Positions 16,990-25,521 of a stretch of 64,000 nucleotides of DNA are shown one piece after another. This DNA comes from Rubripirellula reticaptiva. GTDB lineage: Bacteria; Planctomycetota; Planctomycetia; Pirellulales; Pirellulaceae. A model generated the notes under the pieces. It did no database searches. It was not told the DNA's origin and saw nothing but the letters and a program-made list of their open reading frames with translations. The translations under genes and the position numbers were made by a program. The stretch's first letter is position 1. Each line of letters opens with the position of its first letter. The stretch spans positions 744,001-808,000 of the forward strand of contig NZ_SJPX01000001.1 in the NCBI RefSeq assembly GCF_007860175.1, read 5' to 3'.

Positions 16990-17769
16990 TTAGTCTGCGG
17001 CCAGTTTCTTGACCAACCTTCCTTTGCTTCGTCCAATTCGTGCGTCGATTCCTGCCTCTATGAGTTTCGCATTAAATTCGCGAGTCAAACCGCGAATACT
17101 ATCGTCGAAAGGTTCCTTCCAACCCGCTAAATCAGCGATAGTGTCAATCGAAACAGAGCCACCAATTTCGTTCATTTCATCTGCGACAATTCTCTGATTA
17201 CCCACCATCGTCGACACCAATTCGACAGGCCAAATGGCTTGCTTGTGGGTCGCGATACGCATCTCGAAAGGTAAACCACTGATGCTGTTGCCTTGCAATA
17301 GATAGCACTTCTGTAGTCCTTCACGACATCCAACCCAGACATTTTTCTCCTCCTTATTTTGATCGTTCAATTCTCGCCACGGGTTGTAGTTTCCTGACCA
17401 GCTGAGGACTTGCTCGATTCTCTTTCCGATGGCGGTTGCACCGTTGCCAGCCTGCTTCAATCCCTGCTGCACCCAGCGAAAGTACTTCAACGACAAATTC
17501 TCGCCCCAGCCTTCCGTTGACGTCATCGATGCTTCGCTGTGTAGATGCACACAAGATTCACCAACCAACAAAAAAGACTGTTGAAATTGCTGAATGCTCT
17601 CCAAATGCTTATCAACGGTTAGCCAACCATCGCCGATGTCGCCCTCGTTTATTTCACGCCTGAATCGCTGCCAGTCGTTATGCAGTCCGCAGGCCATAAA
17701 AAGCACATCGACGTATCGTTCAATTTGCGATGTTTCAAATGAGACAACGCTCCTGCCCTTTTCGCTCAT
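16990..17769 (-). CDS. Uncharacterised island protein
   Basis: I do not recognise this 259-residue protein. It begins MSEKGRSVVSFETSQIERYV, has a helical aromatic-rich middle (LSLKYFRWVQQGLKQAGNGA) and ends with a basic segment (DARIGRSKGRLVKKLAAD). There is no signal peptide or membrane segment. It lies between integrase and DUF1580 genes on the same strand, about 118 bases before the latter. Coding status is supported by length, planctomycete codon use and a plausible GAAAGGT site before the ATG. Confidence 0.65.
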   Translation of the reverse strand: MSEKGRSVVSFETSQIERYVDVLFMACGLHNDWQRFRREINEGDIGDGWLTVDKHLESIQQFQQSFLLVGESCVHLHSEASMTSTEGWGENLSLKYFRWVQQGLKQAGNGATAIGKRIEQVLSWSGNYNPWRELNDQNKEEKNVWVGCREGLQKCYLLQGNSISGLPFEMRIATHKQAIWPVELVSTMVGNQRIVADEMNEIGGSVSIDTIADLAGWKEPFDDSIRGLTREFNAKLIEAGIDARIGRSKGRLVKKLAAD

Positions 17770-17823
17770 CAGATACCTTTCTCATCGGATGGGCCAATTC
17801 AATCGGCTACGGTGGAAAGGTTC

Positions 17824-17862
17824 GCCGGTAGCCGGTTGAATTGTGCGGCCGGAGCTACCGGC
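17824..17862. repeat. Inverted repeat (9-bp stem) downstream of integrase
   Basis: GCCGGTAGC at 17824-17832 is perfectly complementary to GCTACCGGC at 17854-17862, with further CGG/CCG pairing inside. It lies between the integrase 3' end and the next gene and has no T-run on either side. It may be a dispersed GC-rich palindrome of the kind common in planctomycete intergenic regions. Confidence 0.5.
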
Positions 17863-17916
17863 CTACCCGTTCTTGAAGTGTTCGAAGCCGTCGCCACGAA
17901 CGGACGTAATTGTACG

Positions 17917-19197
17917 CTAGCCAAGTTCCATTGCCACTTCAGCAGCAAGCTTTAAATTCCTCAACGCGTATATTTCACTTGTGTCGGTCTTGCTGTGCCC
18001 CAGGACGGCGGCAACGGCTTCAATTCCGAACCGCTCACGAGTGAGCGTTCCCATCGTGTGTCTCAGTTGATTCGGGGACCACCGATTGTCGCTTTGCCAC
18101 TTAGCCAACTCGCTGCGTTGACGTTCTGTTAATCGCCGTGCTCGTGCTGCATCGGATTCCTTGGGCATTCTTCTTAGCGGTGCTGGAGGCAAGAACACAC
18201 GGTCGCAAGCGCGATGAATGACACGCCGATAGGAATCGTTTGTGTAGTGGTCGCCAGGTGCTCGGTTGCGTCGTCGCTTCCGCTTGCCTGGCTTGCATCC
18301 ACACGACATCGGCGTAACACGCTTGGCGTGACGCTGGACCAAGTGAGCATCTATCACTTCGCGAGGGTCGAAACAGTAAGCGGAGGGCTCTCTGTCCAGA
18401 TAGTTGGTAAGAATCGCTTGTGCCTTGGGGCCGACAACAATTGTTCGTTGCTTGTCGTGGTGTTCGGTCTTGTGGCGACTGGGAAAGAACAGCCACACAT
18501 CCCCAGTGCAATCGATGTCACTCGGTCGTATGATGCAAACTTCTCCCGGCCTCGCTCCAGTGAGTCGTTGGATTCTGACCATATCTGCCACGGTCGGCGG
18601 CAGTTCCGGTAGCGTTCGGTCAACAGTATCGTCGTTGACCGGCGGCACAGGTGAATTGTCTGGCGCCTTCGTTTTACCCTTTGACAATCCGGTGACAGAT
18701 TGCAGGCTGCGTAGCGTCGATTCGTTGACCAGTTCTTCAGACACGCCCCAGCGAAACATTCGCCGAATTTTGTCGACGTTTGAATTGACGTAGCCGCGAG
18801 TGTGACCTTGTTCGACAAACTTTTGTCGAACAGCTTTCAGCGCGATCGGTCCAAATTCGTCGACCGCGACGTTTCCGTATGCTTGACGGAGTGTTCGCAG
18901 CGTCTTCCGCATGTTTTCAGCGGTCTCGGTGGATGTGCCATCAGCACGGCGATAGAACGCCTTGGCATGCTTCCAGTAGCGTGCAATCAGTTCGGTAATT
19001 GTGAGAGCCAGAGGATCGACAGGCGGTGGTTGTCGACCGGATGCCAACCACTCGCCTACGAGTCGATCGTAAAGCATCCGACTCGGCTTGCTACCGTACT
19101 TACCGAGGTAGTGATCCTTCCCAGCGATCGTGACAACGGCTTGCCCGCTTGCTTTATGCTTGCGGTACTTAGGAGAGGCTGACGTAAGAATAGGCAT
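17917..19197 (-). CDS. Tyrosine recombinase (island integrase)
   Basis: The protein has a SAM-like core-binding region (about 60-150) and a catalytic domain with the expected Arg in LTGARPGEVCI, the NQLRHTMGTL box (Arg and His) and AVLGHSKTDTSEIYALRN (His and the nucleophilic Tyr). It would recombine the tRNA-Val attachment sites. I chose the ATG at 19197 (426 residues) because GCGAGGATG lies before it and the product starts MPILTSASPKYRKHKASGQA, as in related planctomycete integrases. A longer frame to 19266 would read through the palindromic element upstream. The gene lies next to the intact tRNA, the usual place for an island integrase. Confidence 0.9.
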   Translation of the reverse strand: MPILTSASPKYRKHKASGQAVVTIAGKDHYLGKYGSKPSRMLYDRLVGEWLASGRQPPPVDPLALTITELIARYWKHAKAFYRRADGTSTETAENMRKTLRTLRQAYGNVAVDEFGPIALKAVRQKFVEQGHTRGYVNSNVDKIRRMFRWGVSEELVNESTLRSLQSVTGLSKGKTKAPDNSPVPPVNDDTVDRTLPELPPTVADMVRIQRLTGARPGEVCIIRPSDIDCTGDVWLFFPSRHKTEHHDKQRTIVVGPKAQAILTNYLDREPSAYCFDPREVIDAHLVQRHAKRVTPMSCGCKPGKRKRRRNRAPGDHYTNDSYRRVIHRACDRVFLPPAPLRRMPKESDAARARRLTERQRSELAKWQSDNRWSPNQLRHTMGTLTRERFGIEAVAAVLGHSKTDTSEIYALRNLKLAAEVAMELG

Positions 19198-19216
19198 GGC
19201 GAAACATCCTCGCAGA

Positions 19217-19243
19217 GGTAGCCAAAACGGTACGTACCGTTTT
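19217..19243 (+). repeat. Island-end direct repeat, copy 2, with a perfect 20-base palindrome
   Basis: This copy matches 2578-2604 at 25 of 27 positions. Here the core is a perfect palindrome: AAAACGGTAC (19224-19233) followed by its exact complement (19234-19243). It lies 20-46 bases before the integrase start codon, so it could be an operator for integrase expression, a recombinase arm site, or both. Confidence 0.6.
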
Positions 19244-19319
19244 GCGCTTCTGGGAAAATGCCGCACGACTGAACGTCAGTCGGTATCAAAACACTGGATT
19301 CGGCGGGGTTAATCTTCAA

Positions 19320-19363
19320 ATGGGCGATACAGAACTCGAATCTGTGACCTCTGCCGTGTGAAA
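19320..19363. repeat. Proximal attachment site (tRNA-Val 3' part)
   Basis: This is the tRNA-side copy of the 44-base exact repeat. It begins one base outside the tRNA discriminator position and ends in the anticodon loop of the intact tRNA-Val gene, so integration regenerated a complete tRNA. Confidence 0.93.
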
Positions 19364-19394
19364 GCAGCGCTCTAACCAACTGAGCTAATCGCCC
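19321..19394 (-). tRNA. tRNA-Val (CAC)
   Basis: The minus strand folds as a full cloverleaf. The acceptor stem is GGGCGAT with ATCGCCC and discriminator A. The D arm is GCTC/GAGC. The anticodon stem is CTGCT/GGCAG with loop TTCACAC (anticodon CAC, U33 present). The T arm is ACAGA/TCTGT with loop TTCGAGT. No CCA is encoded. The anticodon reads GUG valine codons. It is the integration target of the island, which has separated it from its probable terminator at 2362-2394. Confidence 0.95.
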
Positions 19395-19542
19395 GAATTT
19401 CGGATTCGTAGGGTAGCGTTCGGCTTATCGATGGGCAAGGTCGGCGGGGCTCGGGCGATACGTTGGTTACGGTCGCCTTGTGTGGTGAGCGTGAGCCCGC
19501 CTTCCGATTGTGTTGTCGGTTGGCAACATTGTCGTTGCCGGA

Positions 19543-19821
19543 TCAGGATGGTGGCGTGAACTTGGGGGCTTGGGGGCCGGCGGGTTCGTCTTCGTCGTCG
19601 GCGAGTTCTGCGGTCTTTTTGGACGCTTTGTCGTCGACGGAAAGATTTTTCTTGGCCTCGTATTCGGCCAACCGGAACTGTTGCTGGACCTCGTTCAAGC
19701 CGCGGCGAAATTCACGATAACTGCCGCCCAGTTTGCGTGCCACCTCGGGGAGGTTGCCGCCGAACAGGACGACTGCGATGACGCCGATGACCACCATCTC
19801 GAATGGTCCAAGTCCAAACAT
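19543..19821 (-). CDS. tatA: TatA/TatE-type twin-arginine translocase subunit (second of two)
   Basis: The 92-residue protein starts MFGLGPFEMVVIGVIAVVLF, then GGNLPEVARKLGGSYREFRRG. This is the TatA pattern: one short membrane helix, the FG hinge and an amphipathic helix. A charged tail ends in proline-rich sequence. TatA forms the pore of the Tat export system for folded proteins. It follows another TatA-type gene by three bases; no tatC is in the window. TatB is possible but the short tail favours TatA. Confidence 0.88.
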   Translation of the reverse strand: MFGLGPFEMVVIGVIAVVLFGGNLPEVARKLGGSYREFRRGLNEVQQQFRLAEYEAKKNLSVDDKASKKTAELADDEDEPAGPQAPKFTPPS

Positions 19822-19824
19822 CGA

Positions 19825-20055
19825 TTAAGCCCGATCGTCACGCGGCTTGGATGGTTCTTCGTCGTCAGTCGACTCGCTCATCCCACGTTTGAATTCGTTG
19901 GTGCTGCGCCCAAGGTTCCGCATCAGGGTCGGCAGCTTCGACGATCCGAACAGCAACAAAATGATGCCGGCAATGATCGCAAGCTCCAACGGCCCAGGAG
20001 CACCAAAAGCCATCAGGGGATCGGCAATGCCGTCGGTCAAGTGATTCACAATCAT
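19825..20055 (-). CDS. tatA: TatA-type twin-arginine translocase subunit (first of two)
   Basis: This 76-residue protein has the Tat hallmark GPLELAIIAGIILLLFGSSK followed by LPTLMRNLGRSTNEFKRGM, with an acidic tail. The ATG at 20055 follows GAGAGAGAACC, a good ribosome binding site; an inner ATG at 20013 would give a more typical short N-terminus but lacks one. Two adjacent TatA-like proteins with different tails suggest specialised or mixed pores. The acidic and basic ends contrast with those of its neighbour. Confidence 0.88.
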   Translation of the reverse strand: MIVNHLTDGIADPLMAFGAPGPLELAIIAGIILLLFGSSKLPTLMRNLGRSTNEFKRGMSESTDDEEPSKPRDDRA

Positions 20056-20431
20056 GGTTCTCTCTCGAAAAAAAGGGTCTACGACGACCCCTGACTCGTG
20101 ACCGGCGAAAGCGGGAAGGCCAATCAGCCGGAATGGTGCATCGGCTGACCACCTCCGGAACCGATGGTCGGGGGGGACATTGCGGCGGCACTCGCCACCA
20201 CGTTCGAACCTATTTTATTGTCTGGCGCCAGATAGTCAAAGGCGGAGTAGGAAGACGTTGACCAGAATCACGGTCGGATCGGCGAAACGCAGTCAAATAT
20301 GTTGTCCGAAGCTGGCTCGGGGGACTCGAAAGCGTTCGATTATTGCCGCACCTGGGGAGGAATCGCGGCATGGTTTAAGATGCGACTTGCTGAAATCCCC
20401 TGATCTTCGCCAAATTTTTAATCGATTCTGG
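20056..20431. other. Divergent intergenic region between the tat pair and an AEC transporter
   Basis: About 375 bases lie between the two divergent units. The open frame continuing upstream of 20432 has no recognisable protein sequence and low coding character. I see no RNA gene, repeat or clear operator. Confidence 0.4.
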
Positions 20432-21391
20432 ATGCACAACCTCCTGCCGACTTTGACGAGCGTCTTGGGGGTTTTCTTGATCATGGCAACGGGTGCCTAT
20501 TGCCGGCGCCGGGAATGGTTAACTCCGGAGGCTGACCGGACGCTGGCAAATTTGACGGCCAATGTGATGCTGCCGTCGTATTTTGGGCATCGGATTCTGA
20601 CCAGCCCCCAATTCGATTCGGCTGCAGCAGCGTGGACGCCACCGATCTTTGGATTTGCAATGACGGCGATGGGGTTCTTGATGGCGTTCTTGTTCGCTCG
20701 TCATCTAGGCCGGTTCATCGGGTTGGACACCGATGCAAAACAACGTGCGTTTGCTTTGTGTACGGGCATCTGCAACTACGGCTACATCGCGCTGCCGATC
20801 GCCGAACAGTCTTATCCGGACGCGGTGATCGAGTTGATCCTGCACAACGTCGGTGTCGATATGGCGCTGTGGAGCATCGGGATCCTCATCATCAGCGGGT
20901 CGGCGGGCGGCAATTGGAAACGAGCCTTGTTGAGCCCCGCTTTGTTGGCGGTGTTAGCGGCCAGCGCCGTGCGACAGATTGGCGGTGCCGAAATCGTGCC
21001 CACGCCGATTATGTCGACACTGGGAAAACTGGGCGGCTGTGCGGTCCCGATGGGGCTGCTGCTAAGCGGCGCAATCATCGTCGATTTCCTGCGTGGCACG
21101 AACTGGAGTGGATCGCGGAACATCGTGTTGTCGTCGATCGCAATTCGCCAGTTGCTGTTACCTGCGATGATGTTGACGATTGTCGCCGCGGTTGGCGTAA
21201 GTGTCGATCTGCAGCGGGTCATCGTTTTACAAGCGGCGATGCCAGCGGCCGTGTTTCCTATCGTGTTGGTGCGGCTGTATGAACGTGACACCGAAACGGC
21301 GCTTCGCGTGGTGTTATCGACGTCACTTGCCGGGATTGTGCTAATTCCGGCTTGGCTGACGTTGGGAACGTGGTGGCTTGGGCTGAATTGA
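20432..21391 (+). CDS. AEC-family transporter (auxin efflux carrier type)
   Basis: From the ATG at 20432 (MHNLLPTLTSVLGVFLIMATGAYC) the 319-residue protein has about ten hydrophobic helices in two repeats and the central break typical of AEC permeases, with NVMLPSYF in the first half and GICNYGYIALPIAEQSYPDA where the family carries its crossover motif. AEC proteins export or import carboxylates and similar solutes in bacteria; the substrate is unknown. The frame is open further upstream, but the earlier part is arginine-rich and non-membrane, so the later start is preferred. Confidence 0.8.
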   Translation: MHNLLPTLTSVLGVFLIMATGAYCRRREWLTPEADRTLANLTANVMLPSYFGHRILTSPQFDSAAAAWTPPIFGFAMTAMGFLMAFLFARHLGRFIGLDTDAKQRAFALCTGICNYGYIALPIAEQSYPDAVIELILHNVGVDMALWSIGILIISGSAGGNWKRALLSPALLAVLAASAVRQIGGAEIVPTPIMSTLGKLGGCAVPMGLLLSGAIIVDFLRGTNWSGSRNIVLSSIAIRQLLLPAMMLTIVAAVGVSVDLQRVIVLQAAMPAAVFPIVLVRLYERDTETALRVVLSTSLAGIVLIPAWLTLGTWWLGLN

Positions 21392-21552
21392 TCGAACCCA
21401 ACAGAATTGTCGCCGCACGAGAACTCGTCGAACGGCAGCGGGCCGGGATTTACCAGGCGAGATTATAAGGTTCGATCATGCCGGGCAGTGACGGATGAAG
21501 CTATGATGTCGGGGATCGACCTCCCCGCCTCACGACCGCGAATGCCCGCCTT

Positions 21553-24051
21553 ATGACTCGCAGAATTTGCATCTGGCTTGCGATGACGACGGTTATTGCT
21601 GGATCCATTCCAAGTGGCGACAGCTTGACCGCTGACGCATCCGAACCGACCTTCGATTTCGTCCGCGACATCGCATCGGTCTTCCAACAGCACTGCATCG
21701 AATGCCACGGTCCCGCCGACCAGAACGGTGGCCTTCGGCTTGACCAGTCGCTAAGCGTCTTTGCCGAAGCCGACTCGGGCGAGCGCGCGATCGTACGCGG
21801 CAAGCCCGACGAAAGCGAACTGTTAACACGAATCACGTCGACAAACGAAGACGACCAAATGCCGCCCGAAGGCGATCGGTTGACGACTGAAGAAATCGAA
21901 ACGATCCGGCGCTGGATCAAGTCGGATGCGGATTGGCCAGCCATGAAAAACGCTGGCGACACGGCGGACCAGCAGGACGAAGTCGAAACAAGCCACTGGG
22001 CGTTTCAACCAATCACTCGGCCGGAACCGCCCAGCGTCAAGGATGCCGTTTGGTCGCGGCACCCGATCGATCGCTTCATGCAATCACGGCGCGAAGAGAC
22101 TGATATGCCGGCTGCGCCGATGGCGGATCCGATCACGCTGGTTCGCCGCGCGACTTACGATTTGACGGGGCTGCCGCCGACGCCCGCCGAAGTGACCGCG
22201 TTCGTAAAATCAGCAAAGGCAAAATCGACGCACGACGAATCGGCAACCACGGCTGCGTTTGAAACTTTGGTCGAGAATCTGCTGCAACGTCCGACCTATG
22301 GTCAACGTTGGGGCCGCCACTGGATGGACTGGGTTCGATACGCCGACACGGCGGGCGACAATTCGGACTTCCCCATTCCGCAGGCTTACCTGTATCGCAA
22401 TTACATCATTGATTCGTTGAACCAGGATGTTCCCTATGATCGATTCTTGACCGAGCAATTGGCGGGCGACCTATTGCCGGCTGATTCGTTGGAACAACGT
22501 AACCGTCAAACCATCGCAACCGGCTATCTTAGCATGGCGCGTCGGTTTGGATCATTGGTCGAGCGATACCCGTGGCATTTGACGATCGAGGATACGATCG
22601 ACAATTTGGGCCGAACGATGATGGGAATGACGATCGCATGCGCGCGGTGCCATGACCACAAGTTTGATCCCATCTCGACTCGCGACTACTACGGTCTGTA
22701 CGGGATCTTTGCGAGCACCGGTTATCCGTTCCCCGGGATCGAACTGTTTCAAGTGCAACGCGACTTGGTTCCGCTGATCGCGCAAAAGGAAGTCGACGAA
22801 GCTTACGCGCCGTTCGCGAAAGAGAAACGATCGCTAGAAGACAAACTCGCTAAGCAATTGGCCGCCTGCGAGAAACGCTCGATCGAAAATGCAGACCGAG
22901 AAAAAACGGCGACGGTCGCCGAGAAACGCAAGATGCATGACGAGCTTGAGGAGATGCTGGGGAAAGCTCGAAACGCGGGCAACCAGTTGGCCGCCTTCCT
23001 TAAAAAGATGCCCGAGATTCCGACCGCTTATGCCGTTCGAGATATCGAACCGGTCGACGCGGCGATCCAAATCAAGGGCGAGCCGAATCGCCCCGGCGCG
23101 ACCGTGCCGCGGAAGTTCCCGGATGTGCTGGGCGGATATGCGTTAACCGATGAAGCCGCTTCAAACGGCAGTGGTCGATTGGAACTGGCAAAGTGGATCA
23201 CCGATCCCGACAATCCGTTGACGGCAAGGGTAATCGTCAATCGCGTTTGGCAGCGTCATTTTGGGCGGGGGCTTGTTCCCAGCACCAGCGACTTTGGACT
23301 GCGTGGTGAAACGCCGAGTCATCCGAAATTGCTGGATTGGTTGGCCAACGATTTCATACAAAACGGATGGTCGCTGAAGCACCTGCATCACACAATCATG
23401 ACCTCGCGGACGTATCAGTTGTCCAGCCGTGATGTGATTGCAAAACTAGCACCTAACTTGGTCCAGGATCCCGACAATCGACTGCATTGGCGATTCAATC
23501 GCCAGCGTCTTGATGCCGAGTCGATTCGTGACACCCTGTTGATGATCGGCGGCAACTTGGACCTGTCGCCACAACAGGATCCGTATCCGTTTCCGCCGCG
23601 TGACAAGTGGGAATTCACCCAGCACCATCCGTTCAACGCAAACTACGACAGTAACCGTCGCAGCGTCTATCAAATGACCAAACGATTGACGGCGCAAACT
23701 TACCAGCAAACATTCGACGGTCCTGACCCGAACGCATGCACGAGTAGCCGAGACGAATCCGTCACCGCGCTACAAGCGTTGTACTTTATCAACGACGATT
23801 TTTTGCACGACCAAGCCGGGCTGATTGCCCAGCGATTTGTCTCGCAACATGACAATGACACCGCGCGGATCGAAGACGCCTTTTTGACGATCTTGAATCG
23901 ACCTGCGACGACCGAAGAAGTCGATTGGATGTCCGAACACCTGCGTGCCGTTGGCAAGCGGCTAGCGGACACAAAGGATCTCGATAAACGGGCATGGACC
24001 AGCCTGACGCTCAGCCTGCTGCGACTCAACGAATTCCTCTATTTAGATTGA
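21553..24051 (+). CDS. PSCyt1-PSD1 (DUF1549/DUF1553) cytochrome-type protein
   Basis: The 832-residue protein has a signal-peptide-like start. A planctomycete cytochrome domain follows with heme motif CIECH (48-52) and a distal Met candidate in DDQMPPEG. Then come DUF1549 (about 130-350, including WGRHWMDWVRYADTAGDN and CARCHDHKFDPIS) and DUF1553 (about 520-800, including NRVWQRHFGRGLV and SRTYQLSS). Such proteins are a hallmark of Planctomycetes and Verrucomicrobia and are often tied to breakdown of complex polysaccharides. A predicted coiled coil (about 415-470) sits between the PSD domains. The next gene, a DUF1501 protein, starts six bases later, the usual pairing. Confidence 0.92.
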   Translation: MTRRICIWLAMTTVIAGSIPSGDSLTADASEPTFDFVRDIASVFQQHCIECHGPADQNGGLRLDQSLSVFAEADSGERAIVRGKPDESELLTRITSTNEDDQMPPEGDRLTTEEIETIRRWIKSDADWPAMKNAGDTADQQDEVETSHWAFQPITRPEPPSVKDAVWSRHPIDRFMQSRREETDMPAAPMADPITLVRRATYDLTGLPPTPAEVTAFVKSAKAKSTHDESATTAAFETLVENLLQRPTYGQRWGRHWMDWVRYADTAGDNSDFPIPQAYLYRNYIIDSLNQDVPYDRFLTEQLAGDLLPADSLEQRNRQTIATGYLSMARRFGSLVERYPWHLTIEDTIDNLGRTMMGMTIACARCHDHKFDPISTRDYYGLYGIFASTGYPFPGIELFQVQRDLVPLIAQKEVDEAYAPFAKEKRSLEDKLAKQLAACEKRSIENADREKTATVAEKRKMHDELEEMLGKARNAGNQLAAFLKKMPEIPTAYAVRDIEPVDAAIQIKGEPNRPGATVPRKFPDVLGGYALTDEAASNGSGRLELAKWITDPDNPLTARVIVNRVWQRHFGRGLVPSTSDFGLRGETPSHPKLLDWLANDFIQNGWSLKHLHHTIMTSRTYQLSSRDVIAKLAPNLVQDPDNRLHWRFNRQRLDAESIRDTLLMIGGNLDLSPQQDPYPFPPRDKWEFTQHHPFNANYDSNRRSVYQMTKRLTAQTYQQTFDGPDPNACTSSRDESVTALQALYFINDDFLHDQAGLIAQRFVSQHDNDTARIEDAFLTILNRPATTEEVDWMSEHLRAVGKRLADTKDLDKRAWTSLTLSLLRLNEFLYLD

Positions 24052-24057
24052 TGGTGA

Positions 24058-25449
24058 ATGATGGTGAGTAGAAAACCCAATCGTCGCGAGTGGATGGGAT
24101 CTGTCGCAGCGTCCAGCCTGGCCAGTCGATCAATGGTCGCCAGTTCGCTGATGATGCCGGGTGTTGTCGCCGAACTGCTTGCCTCGGAAGCGGGCAATGA
24201 TCCAACCCAGCCTCGACCAACTCACTTTCCCGCCAAGGCGAAGAACGTCATTATGATTTTCGCGACCGGCGGCGTGTCGCACATCGATACGTTCGATCCA
24301 AAATCGAACAAGAATGGCCGTGACGGTAGCGGCAAGGACAAATTGATGGGCAACTTGTTCGGATCAAAACGAAACGATCGCTGCGGCACCGAGGTCAGCA
24401 ATCTGTTCCCGCATGTTCGCGACGTGATGGATGATGTTTGCTTGATCCGATCAATGAAGGCGTCACACTTTGATCATTCCGAAGCCACCCTAGGAATGCA
24501 CACAGGATCGCCAACGTTTGCGAGGCCCAGCATGGGTTCGTGGGTCAGCTATGGACTGGGGACCGAAAACCAAAACTTGCCAAGCTTCATCGTCATCGCA
24601 CCGCATCTGCCGTACGGTGGTACTCAGGTCTATGCGAGCGACTTTTTGCCGGCGTTCCATCAGGGAACACGTGTTATTCCAGGTAACAATCCAATCGGCA
24701 ACTTAAAATCGCCGGGCGAAAGCGGGAAACTGCAGGATCTAGAATTCGAGTTGGTTGACCAATTCAATCGCAAACATCTTGGCGACCGACCACACGATTC
24801 GGCTTTGGCGGCCCGGATGAAGTCGTTTCGAACAGCGTTCAACATGCAACAGTCTGCACCGGAGGCGTTTGATTTATCGAGCGAACCGGAACACATCCGC
24901 AAATTGTATGGAATCGATCGCAAGACCAAGGGACCGGGCGCCGACTTTGCGTGGCAATGCTTGGTCGCCCGCCGTTTGGCACAGCGGGGCGTTCGCTTCA
25001 TCGAATTAATTGACACCGGATCGCGACCAAATTGGGATTCGCATGGCGACATGAACGAGCACAAAGATTTGGCGAATAATGTCGACCAACCGACCGCGGC
25101 TTTGATCACGGATCTAAAACAACAAGGAATGCTGGACGAGACAATGGTGGTTTGGGCAACAGAGTTTGGACGCACGCCCACCAAAGAAGGCAATAAAGGT
25201 CGCGGGCACCATCGGGATTGCTTTAGCGTTTGGGTGGCTGGCGGCGGATTCAAAGGCGGCCACGTTCATGGCGAGACGGATGACATCGGAAAGTATTCGG
25301 TGACCCAGTCCGTTGAAGTCCATGATCTGCACGCGACGTTGTTGCATCAGATGGGTATCGACCACGAGCGGCTAACGTTCCGTCACGCGGGGCGAGACTT
25401 TCGGCTTACGGACGTTCATGGAAACGTGATGACCGAATTGTTGTCATAG
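24058..25449 (+). CDS. DUF1501 protein
   Basis: The 463-residue protein has an N-terminus RKPNRREWMGSVAASSLASR of the twin-arginine-like type seen in DUF1501 proteins. It then has the family blocks NVIMIFATGGVSHIDTFDPK, EATLGMHTGSPTFARPSMGS, WATEFGRTPTKEGNKGRGHH and HDLHATLLHQMGIDHERLTF. The fold is related to alkaline phosphatase and sulfatase proteins (metal site residues Asp and His are visible), but activity is unproven. It forms an operon with the PSD1 gene; export by Tat is plausible, and TatA genes are nearby. Confidence 0.92.
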   Translation: MMVSRKPNRREWMGSVAASSLASRSMVASSLMMPGVVAELLASEAGNDPTQPRPTHFPAKAKNVIMIFATGGVSHIDTFDPKSNKNGRDGSGKDKLMGNLFGSKRNDRCGTEVSNLFPHVRDVMDDVCLIRSMKASHFDHSEATLGMHTGSPTFARPSMGSWVSYGLGTENQNLPSFIVIAPHLPYGGTQVYASDFLPAFHQGTRVIPGNNPIGNLKSPGESGKLQDLEFELVDQFNRKHLGDRPHDSALAARMKSFRTAFNMQQSAPEAFDLSSEPEHIRKLYGIDRKTKGPGADFAWQCLVARRLAQRGVRFIELIDTGSRPNWDSHGDMNEHKDLANNVDQPTAALITDLKQQGMLDETMVVWATEFGRTPTKEGNKGRGHHRDCFSVWVAGGGFKGGHVHGETDDIGKYSVTQSVEVHDLHATLLHQMGIDHERLTFRHAGRDFRLTDVHGNVMTELLS

Positions 25450-25521
25450 CTTCGACTGCGAGTTTGCGACTCAAGCTGGCAACCTGAGCTACGAATACGC
25501 CGCTTGTTTCCTGCTGGCGGC

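Larger units (their letters stand above)
2400..19363. mobile_element. Genomic island integrated in tRNA-Val(CAC), carrying two defence-like modules
   Basis: The island is bounded by an exact 44-bp direct repeat derived from the tRNA 3' half. It has a tyrosine recombinase immediately inside the end that touches the intact tRNA. Inside are a minus-strand mobility/replication block (12832-19197), a nuclease-helicase pair (7909-12035), an opposing three-gene XRE-GHKL operon (3074-7063) and several broken genes. There is no capsid, tail, portal or relaxase gene, so it is not a complete prophage or conjugative element. A replication protein with a small HTH protein suggests a satellite or integrative-plasmid lifestyle. 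Boundaries are seen in the sequence; lifestyle is inference. Confidence 0.93.

Noticed and set aside
2400-19363. Complete prophage
   Set aside because: No capsid, portal, tail, large terminase or lysis gene was found; the small HTH protein alone does not support a phage.
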